A DNA stretch of 34,464 nucleotides, taken from the NCBI GenBank assembly GCA_035518875.1, contig DATIXD010000066.1, positions 1 to 34,464 on the forward strand. The letters run 5' to 3'. The DNA comes from DATIXD01 sp035518875 (lineage in GTDB: Bacteria; Pseudomonadota; Gammaproteobacteria; Methylococcales; Methylococcaceae). A model generated the notes under the pieces. It was not told where the DNA came from. It ran no database searches and saw only the letters and a program-made list of their open reading frames with translations. Positions 25,841 through 32,931 of this stretch are shown piece by piece (within the stretch, counting starts at the first letter, position 1; every line of letters starts with the position of its first letter). The position numbers and the translations under genes were made by a program.

Positions 25841-26716
25841 ATGAGCCCATTACCGACGTTCTTGTCCAAAGAAGACGAATTGAGCCTGACCCGTGCCTAC
25901 GAGCGTCTGGAGTATCCCAGTTTCGCCGCGCGCCTGAGCAACGTGGTCGGCACGCCCATCGAAATGGCGATGAAATTGCTACCCAAGCGATGGTACACAA
26001 ATATGCACAAGTGCGCGGAAGCAGGGATAGGCAAGGCTCTGGACGTGGCGATCTCCAGTTTGCGGCACAAGCAGGAACTCCACTCGGACGACCGCCGCTA
26101 TAAAATGCTGGGGATGCTGAGCGGGGCGATAGGCGGTTTTTTCGGAGGCCCGGCGTTGCTATTGGAGCTGCCGGTGACCACTACGCTGATGCTGAGCGCC
26201 ATCGCCGACATCGCGCGCAGCGAGGGAGAAGACCTGGACACGGTGGAAACGCGCCTGGCCTGCATGGAGGTATTCGCGCTTGGGGGGCGCACCGACCTGG
26301 ATGACGCCGCCGATACCGGTTATTACGGCTTGAGGCTGGCGCTGGAGGTGCCTATCGCCAGCGCATCCGCTTTCTTGACCCAGCAGGGGCTGGCTGTACG
26401 CGGCAATGCGCCGATATTGGTCGGCTTGATCACGACTATAGCCGAACGCTTCGGCGTCGTGCTCTCCGAAAAGGCCGTCGCGGAAATCATTCCCGTGATC
26501 GGTGCGGCAGGCGGCGCGTTCATCAATAGCGTATTCATCCAGCACTTTCAGGATATGGCGCGCAGCCATTTCACCATGCGTCGCTTGGAGCGTAAATATA
26601 CTCGGCCGATGGTTCGAGCGTTCTATGAACGTTTGAACCGTAACCGGACAAGCCTGGACAAGCGCGGCGTCATAAATAAAGGACAGCTCCCCAGAATTGG
26701 CGCGGTGAGCGTCTGA
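25841..26716 (+). CDS. EcsC family protein, paralogue 2 (Pho-box preceded)
   Basis: A 291-residue EcsC protein closely similar to paralogue 1 throughout: LEYPSFAARLSNVVGTPIE, a glycine-rich hydrophobic hairpin with LELPVTTTLMLSAIADIA, CMEVFALGGRT, ADTGYYGLR, VIGAAGGAFINSVF and HFTMRRLERKY. The ATG at 25841 follows GGGAGA; an in-frame ATG at 25796 is possible, but a GTG at 25760 would precede the predicted transcription start. It is the only EcsC copy here with a PhoB-type box directly upstream. A hairpin terminator follows 46 bp after the stop. Likely membrane-associated; function unknown. Confidence 0.88.
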   Translation: MSPLPTFLSKEDELSLTRAYERLEYPSFAARLSNVVGTPIEMAMKLLPKRWYTNMHKCAEAGIGKALDVAISSLRHKQELHSDDRRYKMLGMLSGAIGGFFGGPALLLELPVTTTLMLSAIADIARSEGEDLDTVETRLACMEVFALGGRTDLDDAADTGYYGLRLALEVPIASASAFLTQQGLAVRGNAPILVGLITTIAERFGVVLSEKAVAEIIPVIGAAGGAFINSVFIQHFQDMARSHFTMRRLERKYTRPMVRAFYERLNRNRTSLDKRGVINKGQLPRIGAVSV

Positions 26717-26758
26717 CCGGCCGCGGCATTGCCCGCCCACATTCCGCATCGCGCAACT

Positions 26759-26784
26759 AAAAAAAGCCCCTATGCCGGGGCTTT
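26759..26784 (-). terminator. Rho-independent terminator, minus strand (possibly bidirectional)
   Basis: AAAGCCCC and GGGGCTTT form a perfect 8-bp stem with a 6-base loop (26763-26784). On the minus strand it is followed by seven T residues (26765-26759), a classic terminator. On the plus strand only CTTTG follows, so it would end EcsC paralogue 2 less efficiently. Confidence 0.75.
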
Positions 26785-26808
26785 GAGAAAGGGTTCCTCG
26801 AGGGAGGC

Positions 26809-26880
26809 AACAAAAACCGCACATCCCTGTGCGGAAAACGATCGCTGATTAAGGGAATGCTTTATCGGGATGTATAAAGC
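26809..26880 (-). ncRNA. Candidate PhoB-controlled small RNA (72 nt)
   Basis: Predicted transcript on the minus strand, starting at about 26880, seven bases after a -10-like TAATCT. The first 22 nt form a hairpin (GCTTTAT pairing with ATAAAGC, 8-base loop ACATCCCG). Next comes a 24-nt linker containing ATTCCCTT. The 3' part is a terminator hairpin: 7-bp stem CCGCACA/TGTGCGG (26834-26817) and U-tract TTTTTGTT (26816-26809). A second minus-strand terminator follows 25 bp later. No gene on either side lies on the minus strand, so the terminator needs another explanation, which this RNA supplies. The C-rich loop and linker could pair with Shine-Dalgarno sequences. I recognise no known RNA family. 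Confidence 0.6.
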
Positions 26881-26886
26881 GCGCAC

Positions 26887-26931
26887 AGATTAATGGGCCG
26901 AAGTGACCAATTTATGACGGCTGCGTTACGG
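26887..26931 (-). promoter_or_regulatory. PhoB-type box and -10 of the candidate small RNA
   Basis: Read on the minus strand: CCGTAAC (26931-26925), GCAG, CCGTCAT (26920-26914, 6 of 7), AAAT, TGGTCAC (26909-26903), all at 11-bp steps. TAATCT (26892-26887) lies 10 bp downstream as -10, the same spacing as at pstB. A further weak repeat, TTGTCGC (26942-26936), keeps the phase. Confidence 0.65.
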
Positions 26932-27032
26932 AATCGCGACAACCCGCACTCATCTCTATCCCACCAGCGAATTCCGGCCTCCGTGACGTACCCCGTCTGG
27001 GCTACAAGGCATTTCTGCATCGATTCGGAGAC

Positions 27033-27061
27033 TTGACAGCGCCGGTTGCCGGCACAATGAT
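27033..27061 (+). promoter_or_regulatory. Sigma70 promoter of EcsC paralogue 3 with palindrome in the spacer
   Basis: Consensus TTGACA (27033-27038), 17-bp spacer, AATGAT (27056-27061). The spacer contains a perfect inverted repeat GCCGG-TTG-CCGGC (27041-27053), a possible operator. The predicted start lies about 16 bp before the ATG at 27084, which has GGGGGAGG upstream. Confidence 0.6.
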
Positions 27062-27083
27062 CGGCGTTTTCGGGGGAGGCGAC

Positions 27084-27962
27084 ATGGGACCGGGAGAGCA
27101 CAATAGCGTGGAGCCGGCCGAAGTGCCGGCCTTTCATTCTACTTCGATTTTCCTGGCGGAACAGGATAGGCGGGCGCTGGCGGACGCCGTGCAGCGCCTC
27201 GAACGCCCGGGTCTTGTCGCATACCTTGCCTACCTGGTGGGCATCCCGATCGAGAAAGCGTTGGCGGCCTTTTCTCCGCGTTGGTCAACCGCCATCGCCC
27301 GTATCACCAAGTTCGCTCTAGTCAAGGCTTACAATGGCGCGCTCGTTACCCTCAGGCATACGCGGGCGACAGGAGCCGCAAAGCGTTCCCATTCTTTAAT
27401 CGCCGGATTGAGCGGCGCTCTCGGTGGCACGCTCGGCATTGCGAGTCTTGCCGTCGAATTGCCGATATCGGCAACCATCATGCTCCGTTCCATCGCCGAT
27501 ATCGCGCGAAGCCAGGGGGAAAATCCGGAGGAAGAGGCAACCCGGTTGGCCTGTCTGGAAGTGTTTGCCATGGGCGCAAATCAACCCTTGGCCCAGGCGG
27601 CCGACACCGGCTACTATGCCATGCGTTCTGTTCTGGCAAAGGCCGTCGGCGATTCCGGCAGACAACTCACGGCGCGGGGCCTGTCCGGCCCATGTTCGCC
27701 CGCCTTGGTGCGAATGCTGGGCGCGGTGTCCGCACGGTTCAGCGTGCCGGTCTCGCAGAAGATCGCGTTACAAGCGGTTCCAGCTATCGGTGCACTCGGC
27801 GGCGCTTCGATCAATCTCGCCTTTATCGGATATTTTCAGGAACTGGCCGAAGCCCACTTCACCGTCAGGCGGCTGGAAAGGCTCTACGGAAAAGAGATCG
27901 TCCGATTGGCCTACGACCAAATCGTGTCGGAAGGTGAGAAGATAGACGATCAATACCCGTAA
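27084..27962 (+). CDS. EcsC family protein, paralogue 3
   Basis: A 292-residue EcsC protein, more distant from the other two but with the same landmarks: LERPGLVAYLAYLVGIPIE, GALGGTLGIASLAVELPISATIMLRSIADIARSQGE split over the glycine-rich hairpin and following helix, CLEVFAMG, ADTGYYAMR, VPAIGALGGASINLAF and HFTVRRLERLYG. ATG 27084 is chosen because an excellent GGGGGAGG precedes it; upstream in-frame codons at 27033 and 27057 fall on the -35 and -10. The M14 peptidase starts 57 bp downstream, so a three-gene operon with the two following genes is likely. Confidence 0.87.
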   Translation: MGPGEHNSVEPAEVPAFHSTSIFLAEQDRRALADAVQRLERPGLVAYLAYLVGIPIEKALAAFSPRWSTAIARITKFALVKAYNGALVTLRHTRATGAAKRSHSLIAGLSGALGGTLGIASLAVELPISATIMLRSIADIARSQGENPEEEATRLACLEVFAMGANQPLAQAADTGYYAMRSVLAKAVGDSGRQLTARGLSGPCSPALVRMLGAVSARFSVPVSQKIALQAVPAIGALGGASINLAFIGYFQELAEAHFTVRRLERLYGKEIVRLAYDQIVSEGEKIDDQYP

Positions 27963-28019
27963 GGTGAGCGAACCTCTCGAGCTTTGTCCACCGCATCCGA
28001 TAAGGGCCTGAAGAGCTTT

Positions 28020-29117
28020 ATGAACCCCGCTCCTTCTACATCCGCCGACCAGCAAATTTCTCCCGAACTCGAGCCTGTCGCCATCGCAGACGCCGACAGG
28101 CGGGCGCTGCCCGAGTTGCGGGAACTGTTGTTTCTGGTCGAGCGCCTGGAAGGTCTCGCACGGGTGGACATCCTGGCGACTCTCCGGCATGCGGACTTCT
28201 CTTTTCCGCAGGTGGCGATCCGTTTCGGTCCCGACGACCCCACCACTCCGGTCTTGGCCCTGTTCGGGGGTGTGCATGGGCTGGAACGCATCGGAACTCG
28301 AGTGGTCACGGCCTACCTCCAGACCATTCTGGAGCTAGCGAGATGGGATCGCACGACCCAAGCAATGCTCAACACCACTCGCTTGCTGATGATCCCTTTG
28401 GTCAATCCGGTCGGCATGTGCCTCAAGCGGCGATCCAACGGGAACCGCGTAGACCTAATGCGCAACGCGCCGGTACAGGCCGAGGGACTGGCCCCTTGGC
28501 ATCTGTTCGGCGGCCACCGAATATCGCCCCGATTGCCCTGGTACCGGGGTGAGGAAGGCGCTCCCATGGAAACCGAGGTGCAGGCCGTCTGCGATTTCGT
28601 CCGGCGCGAGGTTTTCCCGGCCAAGGTGGCCTTGAGCGTCGACGTGCATTCAGGCTATGGCAAGGTGGATCGGTTCTGGTTTCCCTACGCCAAGACGCGC
28701 AGGCCCTTCCCCGGGGTGCCCGAAGCCTTGGCGCTGAAGCATTTGCTGGATCGGGTCTATCCGAATCACATTTATCGCATGGAACCTCAATCTTACGAAT
28801 ATCTTGCCCATGGAGACCTGTGGGATTTCCTGTATGACGAGTATCGGGAATGTCAGCCAAATGGGCACTACATTCCCTTCACCCTGGAGCTGGGCTCGTG
28901 GATGTGGGTAAAAAAGAACTGGAGTCAGTTGTTCTCCCTGCTGGGCATTTTCAACCCCAGGTTTCCTCACCGCGTCAGGCGCACATTGCGGCGCCATGTT
29001 TTTCTGTTTGACTTTCTTTACCGGGCGGTGCAGTCCTCTGAACCTTGGTCCCAACTCGAGGAGGCCAGGCGCGAACACTTTCGGCAACAGGCGCTAAAGC
29101 TCTGGTATGGACGCTGA
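28020..29117 (+). CDS. M14-type zinc metallopeptidase/deacylase
   Basis: A 365-residue cytoplasmic protein of the M14 carboxypeptidase/succinylglutamate-desuccinylase fold. The zinc ligands are in GGVHGLER (His and Glu of HxxE) and the His of SVDVHSG. The substrate-binding type motif is NPVGMCLKRRSNGNRVDLMRN, split as N-P-x-G and R-x-N-x-x-x-DLMRN, and the catalytic Glu is in FTLELGSW. It therefore keeps an M14 active site. Substrate unknown: peptide or N-acyl amino acid cleavage are both possible. The frame begins at TTG 27984; the ATG at 28020 is preferred, without a strong ribosome-binding site. It overlaps the alpha/beta hydrolase by 11 bases. Confidence 0.83.
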   Translation: MNPAPSTSADQQISPELEPVAIADADRRALPELRELLFLVERLEGLARVDILATLRHADFSFPQVAIRFGPDDPTTPVLALFGGVHGLERIGTRVVTAYLQTILELARWDRTTQAMLNTTRLLMIPLVNPVGMCLKRRSNGNRVDLMRNAPVQAEGLAPWHLFGGHRISPRLPWYRGEEGAPMETEVQAVCDFVRREVFPAKVALSVDVHSGYGKVDRFWFPYAKTRRPFPGVPEALALKHLLDRVYPNHIYRMEPQSYEYLAHGDLWDFLYDEYRECQPNGHYIPFTLELGSWMWVKKNWSQLFSLLGIFNPRFPHRVRRTLRRHVFLFDFLYRAVQSSEPWSQLEEARREHFRQQALKLWYGR

Positions 29118-29904
29118 GCGCCGCAGCCATTGGATATTCCTGCGCGGGTTGGTGCGGGAAAGCGCCCATTGGGACGATTTTCCCGAGCGATTCACTCGGG
29201 CCATTGCGGGCGCCCGGGTACACCTTTTGGATCTGCCCGGAAACGGAGAACACTGGAGACTTCGCAGCCCACTTTCAATTGGGGAGACGATGGAGTTTGC
29301 ACGCCGGGAGGCACTCACCCCGCTGTCCGGGAAAAGCGGGGCGCAGGAGCCGGTCTATCTTTTCTCCCTCTCGCTGGGCTCGATGGTGGCCATTGAATGG
29401 GCCCATCGACATCCGCGGGATATCGCCGGCGCGGTATTGGTGAACACCAGTTTGCGCAGGTTCAGCCCCTTCCACCAGCGCCTTTCCTGGCGCAGTTGGC
29501 CGGTTCTGGCTCGCACCATTGCGGCAAGAGATACGGCACAGCGTGAGCGATTGATCCTGAAACTCACCGCCAATGATCCGGCAGAAGCCGACGCTCTGAT
29601 TGAAGCCAGGGTGAGAACCTATAAGCAACACCCCGTACGGCCGGTCAATGTGTTCCGACAACTCTGGGCAGCCGCCTGCTATCGCCCGCCCATCGAAAAA
29701 CCGGACATTCCGCTGCTGCTGTTGAACAGCTTGGGCGACTGCCTGGTCGATCCGGCCTGCACGGAGGCGATCGCCCGCCGTTGGGCGGTGGAGAAAAAGA
29801 CGCATCCTTTCGCAGGCCACGACTTACCGCTGGACGATCCCGAATGGACGATCGAGGCGGTAAGGGAGTGGTTTTTGTGTCAGGGGGATAGTGGCTGCGG
29901 ATGA
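29107..29904 (+). CDS. Alpha/beta hydrolase
   Basis: A 265-residue alpha/beta-hydrolase-fold protein: WIFLRGLVRESAHW (oxyanion region), VHLLDLPGNGEH, nucleophile elbow FSLSLGSM (Ser replaces the usual first Gly of GxSxG), VLVNTSLRRFSP, aspartate in NSLGDCLVDP and histidine in FAGHDLPLDDPEW. The triad is complete. The GNGEH and final HD-L-DDPEW features resemble small esterase/acyltransferase-like hydrolases. Its start lies within the M14 gene, implying coupled translation. It is convergent with the glycosyltransferase, 71 bp away, with only weak hairpins between. Confidence 0.8.
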   Translation: MDAERRSHWIFLRGLVRESAHWDDFPERFTRAIAGARVHLLDLPGNGEHWRLRSPLSIGETMEFARREALTPLSGKSGAQEPVYLFSLSLGSMVAIEWAHRHPRDIAGAVLVNTSLRRFSPFHQRLSWRSWPVLARTIAARDTAQRERLILKLTANDPAEADALIEARVRTYKQHPVRPVNVFRQLWAAACYRPPIEKPDIPLLLLNSLGDCLVDPACTEAIARRWAVEKKTHPFAGHDLPLDDPEWTIEAVREWFLCQGDSGCG

Positions 29905-29975
29905 CAGCCGGACGTGTTTAGGGCGGTGAGGCCCTTTTCGAAGTTCACTCAGGAATAGCGTTGCCGCCCGCCGCC

Positions 29976-31028
29976 TTAGCCGCGGCGCTCGCTTCGCTTC
30001 GCCCATCCCAAGTACCGAGGCCTGGGCCTGTGGTAAATCGGCGCCAGATTGCCCTCGAATTGCCCAACGCAGTTCTGCCAGGCGTATTGCAGGGCATAGG
30101 CCCGGCAGTCTTCCGGCTTGAGTTCCAGCGCCCCGAGCGCAGCGGCCCGCAAATCGGCATCTAGACAGCCTATCTTGTCGCTGCGGATGACGTCGTTCGG
30201 GCCCTGCACCGGGAACGCTGCAACCGGCACGCCGCAGGCCAGCGCCTCCAGCATCACCAGGCCGAAGGTGTCGGTCAGGCTGGGAAAGACCAGCACGTCG
30301 GCAGCGGCGATATGCCGCGCCAACTCTTCCCCGAGCTTGCTTCCGACGAAGCGCGTTTGCGGATATTTCTGCTCCAGTTCGGCGCGCTGCGGGCCGTCGC
30401 CGAGGACATATTTGGTTCCCGGCAAATCCAGCTTGAGGAAAGCCTCGATATTCTTCTCGATCGCCACGCGGCCGACGTAGAGCAAAATCGGCCGTTTTCC
30501 CTCCAGCAGGTTTTTGTCGCGGGGACGGAACAAATCGGTATCGACGCCACGCGACCACAGGACCGGATTTTTGAACCCGCGCCGCTTCAGTTCTTCGATC
30601 AGGGACGGTGTGGCGACCATGACCCGCTCGCTGCCCGAGTGGAACCAGCGCAGAAATGCGTAAGTCCAGCGCAGCGGAACCCGCATGCGCAGATGGATAT
30701 ATTCGGGGAAGCGGGTATGAAAGGAGGTGGTGTAGGGTAACCCTCGTTTTCGGCAATAACGCCGGCCGGCCAGGCCCAGCGGTCCCTCGGTGGCGATGTG
30801 GACGGCGTCCGGTTGGAAATGGTCCAGCCGGGCCGAAAGTTTCGTGCTGCAACCCAGTGCCAGTCGAATCTCGGAATAACCGGGACAGGGCCAATTGCGG
30901 AACTGCTCGGGGGTAAAAGTTTCCAGAACGTGCCCAGCGGCCTGCAGCCGTTCGCAAGTCTGCGTCAGCGTCGTGACAACGCCGTTAATTTGTGGCCGCC
31001 AGGCGTCCGTGATCAGGGCAATTTTCAA
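29976..31028 (-). CDS. agt: Glycosyltransferase family 4, Agt-like (glycolipid synthesis)
   Basis: A 350-residue GT4 glycosyltransferase: N-terminal LKIALITDAWRPQINGVV, HIATEGPLGLAGRRYC, TSFHTRFPEYIHLR, LWSRGVDTDLFRP, LLYVGRVAIEKNIE and the nucleotide-sugar EX7E-type segment PSLTDTFGLVMLEALACG. This is the type found beside PlcP, where Agt glycosylates diacylglycerol during phosphate starvation. The frame runs up to 31232, but that part lies inside plcP; the best start is the TTG at 31028, nine bases after GAGG, where the conserved domain begins. It overlaps plcP by 44 bases, so the two are coupled. Sugar specificity (glucose, galactose or glucuronate) is unknown. Confidence 0.85.
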   Translation of the reverse strand: MKIALITDAWRPQINGVVTTLTQTCERLQAAGHVLETFTPEQFRNWPCPGYSEIRLALGCSTKLSARLDHFQPDAVHIATEGPLGLAGRRYCRKRGLPYTTSFHTRFPEYIHLRMRVPLRWTYAFLRWFHSGSERVMVATPSLIEELKRRGFKNPVLWSRGVDTDLFRPRDKNLLEGKRPILLYVGRVAIEKNIEAFLKLDLPGTKYVLGDGPQRAELEQKYPQTRFVGSKLGEELARHIAAADVLVFPSLTDTFGLVMLEALACGVPVAAFPVQGPNDVIRSDKIGCLDADLRAAALGALELKPEDCRAYALQYAWQNCVGQFEGNLAPIYHRPRPRYLGWAKRSERRG

Positions 31029-31794
31029 GCGTGGTTTCCTCGAGTAGTTGTGCGCTTTCGTCCACCCAGCGAATGATTGCCAGCTCGCCGGCATGGCTTT
31101 CGGCCAGTGCTGTGCAGCTTTCCACCCAGTCGCCGCAATTACCGTAAATGATGCCGTCCTCGATCTCGTGGATCGCGGCATGGTGTATGTGCCCGCAGAT
31201 GACGCCGTCCATGCCCTGCTCTCGCGCCGCATGCATCAGGGCTTGCTCGAAGTTGAAGATGAAGCTGACGGCATTCTTCACCTTGTGTTTGACATAGGCC
31301 GACATCGACCAGTACGGGAAGCCCAGTATCCGGCGGAATTCGTTGAACCAGCGATTGACCTCGAGCAAGAGGTCGTAAGCCTCGCTGCCCAAATACGCCA
31401 GCCAGCGGCTGGAGCAGACCACACCGTCGAACTCGTCGCCGTGCAAAACCAGGAAGCGACGGCCATCGGCGGCTTCGTGAACGGCCTGTTCCCTGATTTC
31501 GATCCCGTTGAAAACTGTGCCGATGTAACCCCTAAATAGCTCGTCGTGATTGCCGGGGATATAAATGACCTCGGTGCCGCGTTTGGCCTTGTCCATGATG
31601 AGGCGAACGATGTCGTTGTGCAGCCGTGGCCAGTAGAAGCCGCCCTTCAGTTTCCAGCAGTCGATGATATCGCCCACCAGATAGAGATGCTTGCATTCGA
31701 TATGCTTTAGGAAGTCCAACAGATATTCGTCCTTGCATCCGCGCGTGCCCAGATGCACGTCGGAAATCCAGACCGTTCGGTAATCCAGTTTCAT
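30985..31794 (-). CDS. plcP: PlcP-like phospholipase C (calcineurin-like phosphoesterase)
   Basis: A 269-residue metallophosphoesterase with ISDVHLGTRGC, VGDIIDCWKL, IPGNHDE, VLHGDEFD and GHIHHA, plus ENCPDHG at the C-terminus. It is often annotated as UDP-2,3-diacylglucosamine diphosphatase (LpxH-like), but features such as HNDIVRL, SAYVKHKVKNAVSFI and GDWVESCTA match PlcP, the phosphate-starvation phospholipase C of alphaproteobacteria. The adjacent overlapping Agt-type glycosyltransferase and the upstream PhoB-type repeats support PlcP. It should hydrolyse membrane phospholipids to diacylglycerol, freeing the phosphorylated head group. Experimental specificity is not shown. Confidence 0.85.
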   Translation of the reverse strand: MKLDYRTVWISDVHLGTRGCKDEYLLDFLKHIECKHLYLVGDIIDCWKLKGGFYWPRLHNDIVRLIMDKAKRGTEVIYIPGNHDELFRGYIGTVFNGIEIREQAVHEAADGRRFLVLHGDEFDGVVCSSRWLAYLGSEAYDLLLEVNRWFNEFRRILGFPYWSMSAYVKHKVKNAVSFIFNFEQALMHAAREQGMDGVICGHIHHAAIHEIEDGIIYGNCGDWVESCTALAESHAGELAIIRWVDESAQLLEETTLENCPDHGRLAATN

Positions 31795-31832
31795 GGGATA
31801 CCCTCTCGCTCGTTATATCTGCCGCGAAGGAT

Positions 31833-31883
31833 AGGACGGGATTGTTACAGGGTGGTAAAGCTTGAATGACGATTGGGTGACGG
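31833..31883 (-). promoter_or_regulatory. PhoB-type repeat array before plcP-agt
   Basis: Read on the minus strand from 31883: heptamers CCGTCAC, TCGTCAT, GCTTTAC, CTGTAAC and CCGTCCT at exact 11-bp steps, with 4-bp spacers. Four of the five match CTGTCAT at 5 of 7 positions; the middle one is poor (2 of 7), so this looks like two PhoB boxes in one phase. A TATAAC -10-like hexamer lies 15 bp downstream, farther than the 10 bp seen at pstB, and the ATG is about 12 bp beyond it. Confidence 0.65.
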
Positions 31884-31930
31884 TTCGGACATTCCGATCG
31901 TCGCCGGCGTCCCGCGGTGTCCAAAACGGC

Positions 31931-31964
31931 GAAAGCCCGCGCTGGGAGCCAGGCGCGGGCTTTC
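31931..31964 (-). terminator. Long perfect hairpin isolating cysE from plcP
   Basis: GAAAGCCCGCGC and GCGCGGGCTTTC form a perfect 12-bp stem with a 10-base loop. It lies between the 3' end of cysE and the plcP promoter. The T-tract is weak on both strands (CTTTC), but the stem is strong enough to act as a terminator in either direction. Confidence 0.65.
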
Positions 31965-32149
31965 CGAAGCCGGGCCGGCTATCGGTGTGTGGATTTTCTG
32001 CTTTTGGCGGGCGTCTCGTAAGTCGGGGCGGGCCAGAAGGTGGCGCCGTCCCCCTGCTCCTCCTGTCGAAGCAACCCAGAATCCCTTAGCTCGCGATGGA
32101 CTCGCCTTGAAGTCCGCTTCCAGCGGTAACCGGGGCGCATTGGTCTGCG

Positions 32150-32929
32150 CTAACTGGTGCCGGTTCTCTCCCGGCTCTCTTCGCCCTGTTCGATCTGGCA
32201 GTTTTCCAATTCCGGCAGCGGCGGCTCCCGCACGGAGATGCCGTTGTCCCGCAAGGCCCGTTTGAGCGCTTCGATCTGGCCGTCGAGTTGCTGGATGTGA
32301 TCGAGCATGTGGTTGATGGCGTGAGCGACCGGATCGGGCATATCGGAGGTCATTCCGTAGGCGTCGAAGCCGACTTTGCTGGCGATGGCCTGGCGCTTCG
32401 CTTCCTGCGCTCGGCGATCGGGATTGACGAAATGACCGGGAATGCCGACCACGGTGGCGCCGGCGGGCACGTTCTTCAGCACCACGGAGTTGGAGCCGAT
32501 GCGCGCGCCGTTGCCGACCTCGATGGGGCCGAGCACCTTCGCGCCCGCGCCGATGACCACGCCGTTGCCGACGGTCGGATGCCGTTTGCCTTTCTTCCAG
32601 CTGGTGCCGCCCAGGGTGACGCCGTGGTAAAGGGTGCAGTCGTCGCCGATCACGGCGGTCTCGCCGATGACCACGCCCATGCCGTGATCAATGAAAAATC
32701 GGCGGCCGATTCTGGCGCCGGGATGGATCTCGATGCCGGTGACCCAGCGGGCGAGATAGGCGAGAAGCCGCGCCGGCCACTGCAAGCCGTTGCGCCACAG
32801 CCAGTGGCTTAGGCGGTGAACCAGGATCGCGTGCACGCCCGGATAGGTGGTGAATATTTCGAGATAGGATTGCGCGGCCGGGTCGCGTTCGAAAATGCAG
32901 CCGAATTCTTGCTGGAGTTTTTTCAACAT
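32150..32929 (-). CDS. cysE: Serine O-acetyltransferase
   Basis: A 259-residue left-handed beta-helix acetyltransferase of the short CysE type: YPGVHAILVHRLSHWLW, GIEIHPGARIGRRFFIDHG, GVVIGETAVIGDDCTLYHG, VTLGGTSWKKGKRHPT with the active-site Asp/His environment, and the hexapeptide repeats to GIPGHFV. The C-terminal tail (about 185-259) is longer and helical. It makes O-acetylserine for cysteine synthesis. It starts two bases after trmJ on the same strand, a common gammaproteobacterial neighbourhood. Confidence 0.96.
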   Translation of the reverse strand: MLKKLQQEFGCIFERDPAAQSYLEIFTTYPGVHAILVHRLSHWLWRNGLQWPARLLAYLARWVTGIEIHPGARIGRRFFIDHGMGVVIGETAVIGDDCTLYHGVTLGGTSWKKGKRHPTVGNGVVIGAGAKVLGPIEVGNGARIGSNSVVLKNVPAGATVVGIPGHFVNPDRRAQEAKRQAIASKVGFDAYGMTSDMPDPVAHAINHMLDHIQQLDGQIEALKRALRDNGISVREPPLPELENCQIEQGEESRERTGTS

Positions 32930-32931
32930 GA

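Larger units (their letters stand above)
26717..27083. other. 367-bp gene-free region containing a candidate small RNA
   Basis: Between the second and third EcsC genes. No convincing protein frame. From left to right: a hairpin with a minus-strand T-tract (26759-26784), a predicted minus-strand RNA with its own terminator (26809-26880), its PhoB-type promoter (26887-26931), about 100 bp with nothing recognised, and the plus-strand promoter of the third EcsC gene (27033-27061). Confidence 0.6.
31795..32149. other. 355-bp gene-free region between cysE and plcP
   Basis: Holds the PhoB-type repeat array of plcP (31833-31883) and a long-stem terminator (31931-31964). The remaining 185 bp nearest to cysE contain nothing I recognise. 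Confidence 0.5.

Noticed and set aside
26840..27030. tRNA-like sequence on the minus strand
   Set aside because: No complete cloverleaf with anticodon, D and T arms can be formed.
26862..27137. 91-codon minus-strand open frame between EcsC genes
   Set aside because: It overlaps the EcsC paralogue 3 start, crosses the predicted PhoB-type promoter and has no motif; the non-coding RNA explanation fits better.
30985..31794. Annotation as LpxH (UDP-2,3-diacylglucosamine diphosphatase)
   Set aside because: Motifs, overlapping Agt-type glycosyltransferase and PhoB-type repeats favour PlcP.
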